This document shows positions 12,862-23,925 of a stretch of 64,000 bases of DNA, piece after piece (within the stretch, counting starts at the first letter, position 1; every line of letters begins with the position of its first letter). Both the position numbers and the translations under genes were made by a program. Location: positions 64,931,554 to 64,995,553 of the forward strand of contig OX485803.1 of assembly GCA_950295325.1 (NCBI GenBank). Direction: 5' to 3'. The notes beneath the pieces are model-generated. The model saw only the letters and a program-made list of their open reading frames with translations. It did no database searches and was not told where the DNA came from. Source of the stretch: Polytrichum commune (taxonomy: Eukaryota > Streptophyta > Polytrichopsida > Polytrichales > Polytrichaceae).

Positions 12862-13708
12862 CTCGAGAAGGTGACTATCGGACTTTTAGAAACCACGTGA
12901 GATTTTTAAATATACATAAATATATATTTAATTATTTAATTATTTAATTCGTTGAGGGTAAGAATTATAAATTCGTTAGATCTACCATAGCATTGGAAAT
13001 ATGTCCCCTACATGATTATATGTAAAATAGGGTGGTGAATAATTCATCCAATTTAGTAATCAGTAGAAGAAAAAAAGGGTTATAGATATTGGATCCCCCT
13101 AAAAGTTTGTAGTAGGATCAATACTATAATCATGGCTTTTGTATTTAGCTTTCATGTATTTGAATGCAATTTTTTTTTGGGAGTAGGTAGTTGTGCGAAA
13201 TTCTATGTCTTGTCATAACCGATTGTAATTCTTGTTTATTTTTATCCGTGTTTAAAACTTGTCTATGTTAGCTTGTATATTTTGTTATCTCCATGTTTAT
13301 TGGTAACCCTTTAACTAGTACCCAAATGCTATTGGTTGTGTTTTGAATGGTACTTTGAATGGTTGAGAATTGGTATAACTAATTGAAACCAATTGAATGA
13401 CAAGATGGATGGTATGGAATGTCTGTTGCTCACATAGTCGATTTTGCAATGCTATAGTATTCCGTCCATTATTTGGCACTTGTACAATTTATAAAAAAAA
13501 TATGGTGCCAAAAATTAGCCTCTCTAAATAATTAAAATTAAATATAGGGTGCTAAAAGTAGCTTTATATCTACAAATATATACGTCAAAGTAGCTTTATA
13601 TCTACAAATAGGGTTGGAAAAAATATTGAGAGGTGCATAAATATCCCCCCATTAAATACCCCACTATCGCACGTGGCTACAAAATGTAAGGGGGTGTGAT
13701 CACCCCGA
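12862..13708. mobile_element. insertion nested in Tigger, 9-bp target duplication
   Basis: The Tigger reading is interrupted exactly between TSVV and QPLD. GTACCACAC occurs on both sides (12853-12861 and 13709-13717). The 847-bp insert is AT-rich, has a short internal repeat (AGTAGCTTTATATCTACAAATA twice near 13560-13610), and has no open frame and no clear terminal inverted repeat. A 9-bp duplication would suit a Mutator-like element, but the ends do not confirm it. Confidence 0.8.
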
Positions 13709-14200
13709 GTACCACACTTGTAACATTAGGTGGTAAGAAAGAAATAGTAATCTTGCACGCTTGCAAGGTTAAAAACCAAATGATTCACTTCTACCAACAT
13801 GCTTAAGGGAATGAGTAGCACAATTGTCCATAATTAAGACGTACCTTTCATTTTTTTAATTTGAAATGTACATTGAGGCTCATCATCCAACTTTCAAACA
13901 CATCAAAAGTTATCCATGCCACTTGGTTTGCAAACCACCACACATAATTTGTTGGCAACCACCTTCCAGAGCATCTTGGGCGTAGAGGATTTGTAAATAA
14001 TCACATGTTTCAACTAGTTAGTGCCTATAGTGTGTACAACAAGAGCAAGAGTGAAGCAGTCCTTCTGAATTTTGCACCCATGAACTTATCCTTGCACTTA
14101 GTGTCTTGTTTGGTTGGGCACAATAAAATAAATCAATCTCGTTCATATTGTAAACATCTTCCGGTGCCGTAACCAATGCAGAGGAGGTCAGTGCTTATCA
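13709..14200 (-). pseudogene. Tigger/pogo transposase relic, first half of DDE domain
   Basis: Cut-and-paste transposase of the pogo/Tigger group (CENP-B-like HTH plus DDE_1). Reading downward from about 14195: APEDVYNMNEIDLFYCAQPN (the motif around the first catalytic Asp), then in shifted frames LRPRC.GRWLPTNYVWWFANQ, FESWMMSLNVHFK and a decayed DNCATHS-like segment, ending at LPPNVTSVV. Several frameshifts and stops make it dead. The HTH part above 14200 is not readable. Confidence 0.8.
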
Positions 14201-15866
14201 AATTGCGTGCAAGCCCTTTTGTGTACAAACATGGTCATCAACAATGAAATTGTTAAAATAATAACCGAATTGAAAAGCACCCACCACTCAAGATTGCGTC
14301 ACCTCCGGAACCAAGAAATGAAGCATGGCAGGGGGAAATCAAGAAGTATAGGTCTATAAGGATTGAAATTTCCAATCAAAAGAATTGTGAGATCTATGTG
14401 TGAGGACAAATTGCAAATCAAGAAGAGACATCAACAACTTCATAATAGTAGTATGCATATCCAACAATCCCAAAACCGTTCAACGTCCACCTAAACCCAA
14501 AGATTGAACAATGCAACATTTGTTTTGAAACCAAGGTTTAAAACGGTTAACTTGAGTTTACTTAGGTTGACTGATTGATGAATTTGCTATGCACTCCCAT
14601 ATCCCAAGCCAAGTCCTTAGTGTTAGTCCCATCTCTTGCTTGCATTAGTTACCTCTATTATATGACAAACTGGGCCTAAAAATGTCGTATTACAAGTGTC
14701 GTAGTTGTAATATCGGTGTAAATTTAGCACTAGAAAGTTTGATCAATGGGAAATGCGTTGTACAATTGAGGTGTCGTATCATGGGGGGTTAGATTGTATC
14801 TACATGATTCTAAATGTGTTGATTATTGCATGCGGAGTGTGGTCTAGTTTGCACTATTCTAGCACATTAGCACACAAGATAATGTCATAAACACATCCAA
14901 GTTAGCATTTACATTATTACTTATGTTAATTGAATAGTTTATTTTATATTCCACGATGATTTGTAATTCATTCATCATTTGTGTGACTAACTCAACATCA
15001 TAAACAACACTTATAATGATAGTCCATTTGGTGGTCATATAGAAGCTCATATGATGGACACTTTGAGCACTACAACCTTTATGTAACTTGCGTTGTGTGA
15101 CATTTGACTTCTTCGACCCTTCTCTTGCATTCAACTCCCACCACCCAAAACTTGCATTGTATGACTCTTGAGTTCTATAATACCTCTCTTGTGTGTCTCC
15201 TTGTTGTAGTTTTTCACCAAAAAAAAATAGAATAAAAAATAGAAATCAAATCAAATCAATTAAAAACATGCTTGTAATGGAGCTTGTACACCCCTCTGAG
15301 CTTGACCCCGCACACCCTTGTTTGTTGTGTGATAGATGAGAGAGAGGAGATCAAAATGAGCTCCCCACCCCCACCCCATTAGGGTTTAGGGAATGTCTTA
15401 CTTTCTTTCCTAAGGGTTGCCTGCACAGGATGAAATATGGATTCTCATGAATGAAATTCACCTCATTTCTTGAACTAGTGATTACTCTCACATGATAGAT
15501 ATTGTTCTCATAAGGCAAAGATCATAAGGTCTCCCTAAAGTCTACACAATAAATTGGCATTTGTTGGTAAACTTGCAAAATATTATCTCAACTAGCTATA
15601 GATTTTTCTTTTGGAATATTTGTACATGTATGTTACTTATAATATTCTCTTATAAAATTATAATAGCTAGTAGGCTATGTTTTTTAAATAAAATTATCAA
15701 GTACGGATTCCATCCTTTGTTAATTGACATTTTATTGTAAATTTTACTTTTGAAAAATAAATGTCACCATGTGTTATATTCCACCCTCTTTTGGAAAGTA
15801 TTGGAAGTGTGCCCCCCCCCCCCCCCCCTCGTGGTTGTCTACATCAAACGGACGCAACACGATCTA
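14200..15866. other. no gene seen
   Basis: AT-rich; the left edge may hold the unreadable HTH part of Tigger. Nothing else recognised up to the LINE target duplication. Confidence 0.5.
15812..15828. repeat. 17-base C run
   Basis: Pure poly-C about 40 bases left of the LINE target duplication. Similar runs occur at 20654-20669 (C16), 36832-36847 (G16), and shorter ones near 9871, 44092, 45171 and 55366. Confidence 0.9.
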
Positions 15867-15880
15867 CCAACACTATCAAA

Positions 15881-16055
15881 AGAAGAAGAACTCCGGCCCC
15901 TTTTAGGGGCCGGAGTGAATAGAGTGTCTGTTCATAAGACATCCTAAGCCATACCCCAAGGTAATGGCGTTGGGTGTAATACTACTTCACCCTTTTAAGG
16001 GAGTAGACACTATGTTAGTAACTAGTGATTTTTTACCAGTTTAACCGGTGGGATG
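15881..16055 (-). other. LINE 3' UTR module with CCGG hairpin and (TTC)n tail
   Basis: On the element strand the last 175 bases contain a conserved box around GAACAGACACT followed by TATTCACTCCGG and a hairpin CTCCGGCCCC-TAAAA-GGGGCCGGAG, then TTC repeats. A further AGTGTCT/AGACACT pair can fold around the middle of the module. The same module recurs at 33877-33961 and 44487-44640, in both cases right at the 3' junction of an insertion. It is therefore the likely recognition signal for this element's reverse transcriptase. Confidence 0.85.
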
Positions 16056-16090
16056 GGCTTTGGGGGTGAATATGTTGAGTCCTTTAGGAT

Positions 16091-17478
16091 TTAAGTATAG
16101 TTTTGTAAATTATTGATGGGTTGCTTATTCTCTATCCGTCTTTTGTGGATTAGTATTGAGTGTGCATATTGTATGGCGATTATGTTGATTTGTTGAAATG
16201 TGTGCCTAATTTGTGATGTAGGTAGTTTTAGTTGTGTTTCTAATGCCTTCATCGAGGGGATGTGAGTTGTGGCTCTGGCTCCTGATGCTAGTACTATGAG
16301 TGGGGCTACCTTCCATCCTCTTGTAGTGAGGTTGTCAATAAGTGGTTGATATTTCATTGTTTTTCTTTCTAGTGTTTCGGCAGAGAACCTGTCATTACAG
16401 TATGTGAATTCTATGTATTGTATAGTGACTTCTTGTGTGGGTGCTTCTGGTGGCGGCAAATTGTATGGATGACCGATGACACATAATAGGTCGGGTTTGA
16501 GCCGAGCATTGCAATGACATCGTTGGGTGTCGCATGTGCATGGTAGTAGCCATGCGGGTACGGTGTTTTCTTGTGGGGAGTCGTTGTATACTCCTGCATT
16601 CATAAGTATATAATGTCTGGTACGTTCATTTGAGATGAGAAGTTTACGGATTTCCCAAACGGCTTTGTTATGTCTATTTGTGATTAGTGCGTGGATATGT
16701 TGTTGTTTACATTTAAGAAGTACATGTAACCATGTATCTGCTTCTAATGTGTTACAAATTGGGCATGTGTGGGATGGGTATGCGATTCTACCAAAGAATA
16801 GTTGTTTCCTGGCGTGTCCCATATATTGTCCAGTTCTAAATTTTACTAGGCATGTTTTTTGTTTATCTGTGATGGCCGGGTTGTTCCAAAAGTCATTTGA
16901 TAGTGGTTTGTCTATGTCTTTGTTGTCAAGCCATTTGTGTAATTGGTGTGTTTGGGATGCCATAATTGTTAGGTTGTGCTTTTTGTCATATTTAAGGATG
17001 TATTTTCCGATGTGTCGGATGGGGCCTTTATTTGGTGTGTCTTGCATTGAGTGCCACCAGTTTTTTTGGAGATAATATGGAGTGGGGTGGGCATGTTCGT
17101 GTGTTGCTAGGGCATATTGTGTACTAGTGTACATCCCATTTTAGCTAGTTTATCAGCTTGTTCATTGCCACTTATGTTCGTGTGGGCTTTGACTTTATGA
17201 AGTGTGGTGGTTTGTGTGCGGGCTTGTAACATTTTTACTATAGATTCAAGTATTTTCTTGTTTGGGTGGCTGTTGTGTAAGGTTGGATGTTTTGTTTGTG
17301 TGTTTATGAGGTATAAAACGTTGAGACAATCCATAAAAATATGTGCGGGTTCATTATGATATGTGGTAGTAAGGAGGCGGAGGGTGTGGTGTATAGCCAT
17401 GAGTTCTGCTCTTAGAATATTTTGGAGTCCTGGTAGTCTTTCTGCAATTTTAAGATTTTTGAAAGGGTTATATATACC
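16091..17478 (-). pseudogene. LINE ORF2 C-terminal part: RNase H, zinc knuckle, R2-type endonuclease
   Basis: Read from 17478 downward the frame is open. It holds the RNase H segment with LRAELMAI (catalytic Glu), IFMDCLNVL (catalytic Asp) and KVKAHTNISGNEQADKLA. A single frameshift near 17107-17134 leads into a 347-codon frame ending at 16091. In that frame a C-x2-C-x9-H-x4-C knuckle lies at residues 124-142 and RHN at 154-156. A PD-(D/E)XK-like set follows: KPD 213-215, E242 in IEFTYC, RK 257-258, KY 261-262, then GWKVAPLIVL. This order (CCHC, RHN, PD, acidic strand, KY) is that of the restriction-like endonuclease of R2-type LINEs. Four extra cysteines (199, 201, 206, 208) sit between RHN and PD. 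Reverse transcriptase and the first RNase H Asp are lost through the 5' truncation. Confidence 0.88.
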
Positions 17479-17492
17479 CCAACACTATCAAA

Positions 17493-19167
17493 TGTAATTA
17501 AGATGTACTTTGATGCATTGTATGTTGTTGCAACTAGTAATGCGAAAGATAAAAAAAAATCCTCATCCATTGATAACAACTATATTCATTACTCTCATAG
17601 TGATAATCTCATTACCATCTTCCTTATGTGAGAAGTTGTGGGGTGGTTTATATCCAAGGCCACCATAGAAGTTGAGATCTTTGAGGGTAAGCCACCTAAG
17701 GCCCAAAATTTGTGGGATGGGTGACCTTCTTAACACTACACTTTATTTCAAGTGCACCCTACTCTTTATGATATACCTTGATCAAAGTGAAGGTATCCAG
17801 GTGAGTTGAACATTTTCAAGCAACCAAATGTAAACTTAAGGTATGTAGTCCTATGATGGTTTGTGATGTTAAATAGTCTCCAGTACATAAATACACACCC
17901 AAGTCTAAAATGCGTTACATATGAGCCCATTTACAAAAATCTATGAGCACCACTTCAAAAATTTATAAGATCTTCACTTTGACTCCACAAATACAAGCTC
18001 CAATTCTTACTTTCCTCATTTGGATTTGCTTATGTGTTCATGAATGCTTTCTTGGTTTAACAAACCCCTATATATGTTGAAATGTTTGAAGTGTCCACTT
18101 GAGTGTATTTCACTCTATGTTGGTTGTGGAATTGTCATGGACACATTGTGAGGTTAAAATGACGTTTATCCGTAGGATCTTCAAACATGGGAGATGAACA
18201 ATTTTAAGGGAAAAGTTGGCCATGAATAATCCTTTGGATTTCTAGATTACTCGTAGATTATAACAATTGAACAAAGGGCTACATAAGAAAATGCCAAGTT
18301 TTATCCCCCCGAGAAGACATTTAACCAATCAAATTCACTTGAAAAATGAGCATAATGCTTGTGTGGTCCACTAGATAGGAATAACTCAATAGTTGAGCAC
18401 CTCTAGAAACTCCCATGCCAAAACATGCAATCCACATTGCACATGGAGTATGTAAACCGTTCTATATTCCTAACTAAATATATGCGGAATATTCTTTGAA
18501 AATCACCTTTACACGAGCATAATTGTTTCACGATTATCAAATAAACATCATTGATATTCATGCAAAGTTTGTGTTGGAGTGGCAACCATTGATTAGAGTC
18601 AACACCATCACATGAGCTCCAAACACACCAAAAACGTGATCACTTCCCACTTTGACAAATTTTCACACGTTCTAAACCTCAAATTGCATGGGTCATGTGT
18701 CTATGGATAAGATTTCCTTGTCGGTTCGATGTTTATAGATATTTCGAGTGCGGATGAATGAATTAGGTGGGTTTACTATAGAGAAAAATCATCCATCAAC
18801 CAAAAATGGTTGTTTGATAAATTAGGGGCTCAGGGCTTGCCCTTAGGAGAAATATGTGCAACACGGCTTGTCTACCTTTAAAGGGTGACAATACTCTCCA
18901 TGGGCATGGTAATTCCTATGATATTTGTTATAGGATTGTATAGAGACTTTGACCACTTCAACAACCAATACTATGATTTATGTCGGTGGCAACATCAAGG
19001 TCATCTTTCTTATAAGAATTTGTGCATCTCAAAACAAGAAATCATGTCCTTTGGTTGACAATCATATTGAGAGAAATTTAAATAACCTTTTGATCCAACA
19101 ACATTATGATTACAACCATGTGTTACATAAATCTTAAGACTCCAAATGGCCTTTCCCCCTTATACGA
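17493..19167. other. no gene seen
   Basis: AT-rich sequence without recognised repeats or open frames longer than about 60 codons. Confidence 0.55.
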
Positions 19168-19755
19168 GGGCCACTTCACACATGAGCCAATAGCCGTGAC
19201 CTTGTAATGGTGAGGACCCTTGACTCTCATCCAAAGGCCGTACCATGGGTGTTGGGAAAGCCGTTTCATGTAGTCACAAGCCATCAAGCATAGTGTGAAG
19301 TGAGAATGGACCGTGATGCAGGACCATCGCATATTTTGTTGGCAGAAAAAGAGGGGAGGATTTGGTTTAATATAATATGTCTCAAACTCTATCAATTTGA
19401 GAGAACGACTTGGTGATGTCTGTCTATCCTGAGACTTGTTGCGGAATATGATCTTGAATTTGCCCTGTAATTTATCATGAAATCTATCATGTTGAAAAAA
19501 TATTAAAAAAATCAAGCCGACCTAACGCAATTATTGGAGGTAGGCATGATGAAAATTCTGGGAGACCATGAAACCTTATCCATAGTCCGCCATGTAGGAC
19601 TCCATGTACACTTTTCATCCATGAAATCTTCTTTGGGCATGTGGGCCTTCACCTTCATGTGTGAAGTGAACTTGGACGGTCTCCGCCCTTTCAACCAATG
19701 AGAGCTCTTAGATTGCAATGGTCACGGGCCTTCAGTCTTGTGCGTGAAGTGGCCC
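19168..19755. mobile_element. PIF/Harbinger MITE copy 1 (longer subtype)
   Basis: 588 bp. Terminal inverted repeats GGGCCACTTCACACATGAG and, at the right end, CTTGTGCGTGAAGTGGCCC. Flanks are CGA/TGA, so the TAA target duplication has decayed. The interior matches the copy at 41639-42184 (the CGAAAATTCYGGGAGACCATGA block), defining a subtype. Confidence 0.88.
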
Positions 19756-20450
19756 TGAGTATCTTGAGTGTATCTTGAGGATAACGTCTCCTTGTTCCTT
19801 TTCAGAGGTGGGCTCTATACTTATGGGTGACATTGAGTGGAGGGGAAACCTTTGCACGGACACCTACTTATGGAATGGTCAATCACATAATAACCCCAAA
19901 ACAATATATCAAAGTCGAGGTCAAGCACTTCAGTCCTTTAAGAGAGTTGGGGTAGGGACCTAAAGCTCTCCTTATTGGCACGAGCATGTGATAATGATTG
20001 TATATTGATAATATTTGAGAACTATGTCACACCATCATTAAAGAAAAAATCTAGGTACAATTATGGTAAGATCCTTAACCTTGACATTTTGGTTATGTCA
20101 TGTGATGATAAGTGGAAGAGATGTGTGTGTATGAGTAGGTTGCCGGGTACCTGTGTATTCCAAAGAAAACCCAACTGAGATGTATATTATGTACTCCATG
20201 GTAAAATGATAATAATAGTAATAATAATCTATTTAAAGTACTATTATAAATATTAATCACAATCCTAATATTATGCTATTAGAACTAATGTATAATATAA
20301 TATATGAATTAATCATAAATTATATAGTTCTTAAGTTAATGTGGTTTACTATTGTTTTAACGTAATTGAATAGTAATTGTTGCATTGAAAATCATAATCA
20401 CGCATATTTTGAAAGCATTGAACCTGCACTCAAACTACACTCAAACTACA

Positions 20451-20473
20451 ACCCTAAACCCTAAACCCTAAAC
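20451..20473 (+). repeat. interstitial telomere-type repeat (CCCTAAA)3
   Basis: Three consecutive CCCTAAA units, plant-type telomere sequence, sit just left of the LINE fragment at 20.5 kb. Confidence 0.8.
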
Positions 20474-21670
20474 AAGTAAACACTCCAACCTCTTGACGAA
20501 CTAAATCACCCCTCTCTCAACTATACGGATGCAACAAAAAAACACGTCATCAACACCGAAAATATTCAAGATATCATAACAAACCCATAACCCCTCTCAT
20601 TTCACTAGCCTACCCACCACTCCTCGTCCCACAACACTTCTACAACAATCTTACCCCCCCCCCCCCCCCACAACATCTACTGGAGGCTCCCAAGCAAATA
20701 AAATATCCTCCAGTCCATATTAATTGTTGTACTAACATCCTTCCAAAACACACAAAACAACATCTACACCTACTAGATCTTCACATACAATCTCAATTCC
20801 CTCCACCTCATTGGTAACCAAACTCATTGCCACTCACCCCAACCAAACCATCTCCATAAACTCCTCTTTACCTAAATCATCAACCTCCTCCTACAACAAC
20901 AAAAAGTGTTAATGGCCTCCACAAAATTCAAGCCCAACCATGCATCTTTGACGATGACGACAACAACAAGAACAACAAGCCAATAATAGAACTTGAAAGC
21001 AAGAAAAATGTTGTGTGGGACATATTATATATATATATATATATATATATAACTACAATTGCTTGTGGCTAAATATGAATTAGGGCAACTACAAGATAAA
21101 GCCATTTCTCTCTCACCAAACTAGGGTATGCCCTACCCAAACCATAAACCTCTTTTGGCACTCACTGCGCTTTGATGCTCCGAACTCAACTCCGCCCACC
21201 AATAAACTCATTTGTCACTGCACAACTTGAACACATCCAAGAGGATTACAATAAACAACTCATTGTCTAAGTCATCCTATATATCCATAAGTAAGACAAG
21301 TCTAGATAGGCTCTCTCCAACTATTCATGGACCACCCTCACATGCCAAGACACTCAAATAACACAAAAATATGAAGCTCAAATATGCACAACACATGTGC
21401 AATCTTCTCAAACAAATATTCTTAGGCCGATACAAACACCCATCGTTGCATGTCACTTATGCCAACCAAACCACATAGACACATTGGCCCATCTTCTCAC
21501 TATGTGCAACAACCAAATAATAAAATTTGCCCAACATACTTGGGAGTCCAACAATCTTTATTGCACAAATTAATCATACCATGTGCAATGTCATGGAGGC
21601 ATGGGCACTGTCATGGAGGCATGCACATATAAGGTAAATCCACCATACAACATCATCCTCCACTAATTAT
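20474..21670 (+). pseudogene. decayed fragment of the same LINE family
   Basis: The strand is strongly A/C-rich like the LINE coding strand and carries many stops. Around 21310-21550, switching frames recovers LSPTIHGPPSHAK, KLKYAQHMCNLLKQIFLGRY and then CHLC...H...C. These line up with LSNDFWNNPAITD, VKFRTGQYMGHARKQLFFGR and CPIC...H...C of the copy at 16.7 kb. The CCHC knuckle is at 21451-21507. Positions 20474-21170 are presumably older upstream LINE sequence interrupted by a 16-base C run and an (AT)n tract, but no domain could be read there. Confidence 0.7.
21022..21051. repeat. (AT)n microsatellite
   Basis: About 14 AT units inside the decayed LINE fragment. Confidence 0.9.
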
Positions 21671-23925
21671 AAGAGCATGTCTTGGGGAATTTATTTAAAA
21701 CACACGCACACACACACACACAATTTGAGGTGGCACTACATGAATGCCATTGAAACTTCCCACAACAACCTAATAGAAGGCTCTCAAACATTACCCTCTA
21801 GTCCATATAGTCCTACATACAAACAAAATGTTGTTCACACTCCAACTTTTTTTTATTACATCCACATGGTTGAAACAATATTAGCATCTTCACATGGAAT
21901 AAACCATACATAAGATTTTGATTCTAAATTTAAGGGAAAATACATATCAAAGTATCAAATAATAATTTTGTGTCCCAAGCTTTAAAATTATGACATGTAA
22001 AACACAATTTGAAGGATTGGAAAAACATTAAATAAAGAATTGGAAATGATGAATTTTTTATGGATGTTATATAGAAATGTCATTACTAAACAATGATGGC
22101 ATTCTATGTACATTCTAAGTTGTAATATTTAATGTATTTCTCCATATGTGCACCCTAATATGAACTCCTTTTGTTAATTGGAGAATCTCACCGCAAAAAT
22201 AAAGCTATTTCAAGAAGGATACATTTTAAAGATATTAACTAAAATCGAAGACAAAGACAAAAATAAATTTGTTGATTTGTCTCCAAAGTCTCATCGGGCC
22301 TTGGTGATGTTTAAAGGTTGAATTCCTCACCAAAACCATGCTTAGCAAACGCAACCTCAAAAACTACCAATTTCTTACATTCAAAAACAACACCTACGAA
22401 TCAACCCAAACACAACTCGACAACCAGAGGGTCTGATGGTTTTTTCAAAGGTGACCACATCCAATGTGATGCAATAATGCTTGTCCCATGAGACTAACCT
22501 CGAATTGGCAAGTGGTGGAAATTGCCGTTTTGTTTATGGGAGAGTGTGGTAGAGAGAGCCCGCCTTGAATTTGGAAGGGTTTCACCAAGCTCTCCACTAA
22601 CCACCTCAAAAGCTCCTCAAAAAATTGGCCCTCACCACCCATCATGATTGCCTAACTCATGTCCACAATTTGTTCATGGGTGTCCAACCTTTGTGCACAA
22701 TTCATTCATGAAATGTCTAAGCCTTTTGCTTAATTTCTTAAGTTGCCTGATTGTATTCACCACCCACTCACATACTAAGTACAACGAAGTATGGCTAGTC
22801 ATCATTATTCATCAATTAACCAACCAATCTCTTACATCAAGGTACCACTAAGGTACATCACACTCTCCATCATCCGTTATCAACAGTAGATGTGCATATC
22901 TTGGATGCTATGACAACCATCAAGTGTAGGATATGCTCCAAATATAATATGATATGTATAGATTTTGGGTCTATTCACGTTTGTGATGTTAATTACTTTC
23001 ACTAGTCAATCTATATGGAGATGTCAATGTCGTCTTGCCTCCCATAACTTTTGGTATCCCTAGTTTATATGAAAATGGAATCATAACGACAACCATACAT
23101 GGTGTACCAAAGAAACAACAAATACATGAAACAAGTTTGGATTAACATGTCAAGGATCTTCATGTGCCGATCATCTCCAATGCTACATTGACTTATGTGA
23201 TTATCTACTTTGATATAGAGGACTTTGCAATAACAACAAGTGGAGCGGCATTACATTGACCCTTTCTCGAGTTGAGCTTTTACCCCATGATAAATCATAA
23301 TTGCAATGCCATATTTGTCACATCATGTCCTTATCTAGGTGTGTACAATCACCCAATAGAGTATACATTGAGTCTATCAACATGGCTTACCGATGTATGG
23401 CAAACGAGGTCAACAAAATTCCCATTGCAAAAAAATTGCAAATATCATAGCAACTAGTAAGTAATTTATACTTTATGACCTCTTTTAGACACTAGCTTCT
23501 TGAGAACTAAACCACATCTAAGATTCATCATTGGAGGTAGCAAGCAACAAGTTCTCCACATTAACATCCTTTACTTAAATGAAAATTATGCCAAGAATAT
23601 TGTATGTTTCATTCGTAGTAATATGTATACTATGGTCAATATGATAATGCTAAAAAGCCACTCTTGTTCCAATTTTGTCCATGATAGATGATTTCGTTGG
23701 CATTCAAAAGATAAGGTATTTGCCTTTAAAGTGTCCATGACATGACATGTACTGGTATGACTATGTTTTGAGATTGTTTTCATCACTCACCTTCAATCAC
23801 AAGAATAGATTCATAATGCAACCTAAGGTTCTTCCTCTTACTTATGGTTAGTAGTGTGGTCTCTTAGGATTTTTTTTTTTTGCAATTGTGAAGGTTTTCT
23901 TGCTCATGAGAACAATACTAGAGGA
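21671..23925. other. no gene seen
   Basis: A/C-rich composition continues to about 22430 and may be further LINE sequence, with a (CA)n run at 21700-21721. 22430-23925 shows nothing recognisable. Confidence 0.45.

Larger units (their letters stand above)
15881..17478 (-). mobile_element. 5'-truncated non-LTR retrotransposon (RNase H + CCHC + restriction-like endonuclease)
   Basis: A 1598-bp insertion flanked by a perfect 14-bp duplication, CCAACACTATCAAA, at 15867-15880 and 17479-17492. It runs right to left. The 5' end is cut inside the RNase H domain, the reading frame ends at 16091, and about 200 bases of 3' UTR end in a CCGG-rich hairpin and a short (TTC)n tail. Long variable target duplication, 5' truncation and a microsatellite tail are the marks of target-primed reverse transcription. 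The reading frame is almost intact, so this is a young insertion. RNase H together with a restriction-like endonuclease points to the Dualen/RandI clade known from green algae; the reverse transcriptase needed to prove that is missing from this copy. Confidence 0.92.

Noticed and set aside
16635-17075. 146-codon plus frame
   Set aside because: Antisense shadow of the LINE reading frame, which has clear RNase H and endonuclease motifs.
15881-17478. DIRS or LTR retrotransposon instead of a LINE
   Set aside because: Variable 13-14-bp target duplications, 5' truncation and a microsatellite tail do not fit tyrosine-recombinase or LTR elements.
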